This document shows, in pieces, positions 61,823 to 64,000 of a DNA stretch of 64,000 bases; positions within the stretch are counted from its first letter, which is position 1; every line of letters begins with the position of its first letter. The notes under the pieces are model-generated. The model was given only the letters and a program-made list of their open reading frames with translations. It had not been told where the DNA came from and searched no databases. Source of the stretch: Hirsutella rhossiliensis. Its lineage: Eukaryota > Ascomycota > Sordariomycetes > Hypocreales > Ophiocordycipitaceae. The DNA lies in assembly GCF_020360975.1 (NCBI RefSeq), contig NW_025408681.1:1798001-1862000 (forward strand), read 5' to 3'. A program made the position numbers and the translations under genes.

Positions 61823-62864
61823 GAGGGGTGTTGACGATGACTCTGGCACAAGAGTCTCATGGACATTGGAAGCCATCTAGATAGTGCCGAGAGCCGCAAG
61901 CTGCCCCCAGATAATGGGAGAAACATCCAAGATAATAGATGGCAAGGCAACGATCCATGTTGCGTTCCAGAAGCACGGAAGCCATGCACTGTTTGCCGAG
62001 GTGCATCACTCCCACGCGTCGCTGGATCAAAGGCGAAGCATTGTTGATGTCTCGCAAGGGCATCACGCACAAGGGACGTACCTGAATGATTCAGATTCCG
62101 GAGCGGCGCCGACCAACCAAGAAGATGACAATGGGGATGATAAAATGGTTGTAATGATAGGTTGATTAAGGGATATATTAGGGGCCTAGGGTGGGCATAA
62201 GCTGATGCGTCGTCTTGAAGGTCGAGAGGTCGGAAGAGAGAGATACTTATCCTCGAGCTTTCAGGATCACCGGAGTCTGGTGGCACGAGCAATGGCGATC
62301 TCACCAGACGAGGCAGGCTTGACGAGTCTTGGCGCCTTCCCTGGAGCCCGTGGCCGGCCTTCCCTGAGTGGAAGGGTAAGTCCGACTTGTCCTCCGTTTC
62401 CTTCCCTGCGCCAAGGTGAGTCTCGTCTTGGGCAGGCAACGGCGGATTAAGGTGAGCCCGGTGGACCTGGATGTCGCATCTCAAGGCCCCCGTGCTCCAT
62501 CACAGGCGCCGTAAGCCCAGTGAACAAAGCTTGGAGGATTCGTCCACGAGATATTCGTCCAAGATCCGTGATTGGTCTCGGGCGGCGCTCAGCCACGGCC
62601 CCCATGGCGTCGCATCTCATCTGACATGGCGGCCCCGATGCGCACGTAGTGAGACGCCGTCAGCATATGGGCAGTGCCTGATGACGATGAATCTAAGACG
62701 TCGGCTCCGGCCTCGGTAGCACAGCACTTGGTCAGTCACCCGGGGGTCCTGTGTCCTTGCCGAGATGCTCCTTGTTGGGCGTCTTGTTCTTGGCATGGTT
62801 AAATAACCAACACGGCTACCACATACCCACCAAGCGCCTTGTTCCCGTAGCAAACCCTCAAACA
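61823..62864. other. Intergenic, 1.0 kb
   Basis: Promoter of GH81 and 3' flank of STN1, both minus strand. Open frames here (up to 233 codons on the minus strand, ending at 61783) do not resemble any protein and partly overlap GH81 exon 1. Confidence 0.55.
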
Positions 62865-63671
62865 TCATAGCCCCAGAGCGTCATACTTGCCCGTCATGGC
62901 CCCGCCGCGGATCATGCCTCGTAGATTGCCAGCCACATTGTTCTTCGCCTTCGTCTCGGCCGCCTGCTTCCCAGCACTCCGCACCGTTGTCATGGCCTCG
63001 AGGCGTTTCCTCTTGCGCTCGGCGCCCGCCTCGCTTTTCTCCGCCTCTTTGCGGCATCTGCGAACGTCGCGGTCTCGAAGCACCCACGGCTTGTCGAGCA
63101 CGTCTCGGCGGAATTTGTCTCTCTTTTCCCACAGAGCCACCTCCTGCGCAGTGCCTCTCAAGCAGACCGTCTTCTCAATATTGATTTGTTTTTCGCCTCT
63201 GAAGGTCGATAGACCGCCTTTGATGTCGACCACGGCACCAACGTCAAGGTCTTGGTAGGGCGGCGACACCTGGAGTCCCTTCTTGTCCGCCATGCCTCCG
63301 GGCTTGTCCGTCTCTGCCGGCACGAGAAGCAGAGCCTCGATGCAAGCCCCGCTGCTGTCATCCACGGTGTACACGCGTCGACTGGTAGAGTTCTTGCCGG
63401 GACCAGCAAAGTCCTCGACGGCAACAACGACGCCGACTATGCGCACCCATTTGATCGGTAGATTCTGGTAGAAGAAGAAGTTTTCTCCTAGCCTGTCGTG
63501 TTAGCGACCTGGGGGTGACTCCAGACCCCTGACCAACAACTTGCCTTGAAAGCCGGCGTGTTGCTCGAGAAGGTGAATCTCGGACGCGCGCAGCAGACAC
63601 CAGGTATTGACCGTCGGCGACAGGTGGAAGCAGTACCGGGGGTAGATGGCGGGCCGAGAGGCTTCGTGCAT
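62865..63671 (-). CDS. stn1: CST complex subunit STN1, telomere-capping OB-fold protein, 249 aa
   Basis: Binds telomeric single-stranded DNA with Ten1 and Ctc1/Cdc13-type partners to cap telomeres and help fill-in synthesis. Exons 63671-63545 and 63487-62865. Joined: YPRYCFHLSPTVNTWCLLRA, SEIHLLEQHAGFQGENFFFY, QNLPIKWVRIVGVVVAVEDF, then RRVYTVDDSSGACIEAL and INIEKTVCLRG, the Stn1 OB-fold. The C-terminal third is Lys/Arg-rich and probably helical. The only junction that keeps the frame uses a GC donor (GCAAGT) with a TAG acceptor. The first in-frame Met after a stop is 63671. It is shorter than yeast Stn1, lacking the C-terminal winged-helix part, as is usual for filamentous fungi. Confidence 0.92.
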
Positions 63672-64000
63672 GGCATGGCTGATTCGCTGGACATGCTACG
63701 GATCGCGCCGTGATGCACGCAATGGTGCGAGGCCACCGTGGTGCTGGCGAGGCGTGATCATTTGGCTCCGTGGTGACTTGACAAGAAATGCGGAGTACGC
63801 GACTACATCATTATAGGGTTGCTGCAGCAATCAAGCGCCCCGCGACGCGACCCCGCGTGACCTGGCCGACCCCACGTCAAGGTCTTGTCCGGCCACGAAC
63901 TTCTTCAAGGCTGTTCTTGAGCGACTGTCAAGACAAAAAAGCCATGGGACTCGTCCAAACTGACAGGCCGTATGTTTACTCTCGTGCTCAATATGGTACT
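63672..64000. other. Upstream region of STN1 to the window edge
   Basis: The 329 bp upstream of STN1. No gene is seen on either strand; a gene beyond the edge may begin further right. Confidence 0.5.

Overview
This window is nuclear DNA of a filamentous ascomycete (Pezizomycotina, probably Sordariomycetes). The reasons are short introns (mostly 49-145 nt) with GTRNGT donors and CTRAC-type branch sites, GC-rich coding sequence, and a fungal gene set: Zn(II)2Cys6 regulator, GH81 glucanase, SCT1/GPT2-type acyltransferase, Apd1-like protein, CST subunit STN1. I did not assign a species. A hypocrealean origin is only a guess.

Nineteen protein-coding genes are supported, most with exon structures that join in frame. 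From the left: the 5' part of GDP-mannose pyrophosphorylase (1-406, minus), a small dsRNA-binding-like protein (4272-5083, minus), farnesyltransferase beta (12023-13740, minus), a polyQ Zn(II)2Cys6 regulator (18274-20923, plus), polyubiquitin (22917-23976, plus), a BRAP2/ETP1-type RING/ZnF-UBP protein (24692-26882, plus), glycerol-3-phosphate acyltransferase (27509-29907, plus) and an Apd1-like [2Fe-2S] protein (31290-32400, plus).

From 34 to 43 kb there is a patch of secreted or membrane proteins: a 10-residue tandem-repeat protein, a 57-aa single-span protein, a 12-cysteine protein and a neprosin-domain protein. The heterochromatin protein HP1 sits among them (39294-40307, minus). To the right are a zinc-motif/coiled-coil protein (47121-49062, plus), divergent COX15 (minus) and UTP14 (plus) sharing a 241-bp promoter gap, a vacuolar Ca2+/H+ exchanger (55056-56710, minus), a GH81 endo-beta-1,3-glucanase (58933-61822, minus) and STN1 (62865-63671, minus), which has a GC-AG intron.

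Most genes are housekeeping and do not form one pathway or a recognisable biosynthetic cluster. Loose themes are cell wall and glycosylation (mpg1, GH81), protein modification (farnesyltransferase beta, ubiquitin, RING protein) and chromatin/telomere (HP1, STN1). About half the window is gene-free, with long tracts at 0.4-4.3, 5.1-12.0, 13.7-18.3 and 43.1-47.1 kb. These are rich in microsatellites and in two short dispersed motifs (TACGGAGTA/TACTCCGTA and ACAGTAC/GTACTGT). I found no rRNA, convincing tRNA, CRISPR array or intact transposon. The least explained items are the repeat-built secreted protein, the 12-cysteine secreted protein, the small dsRBD-like protein and the dispersed TACGGAGTA motif.
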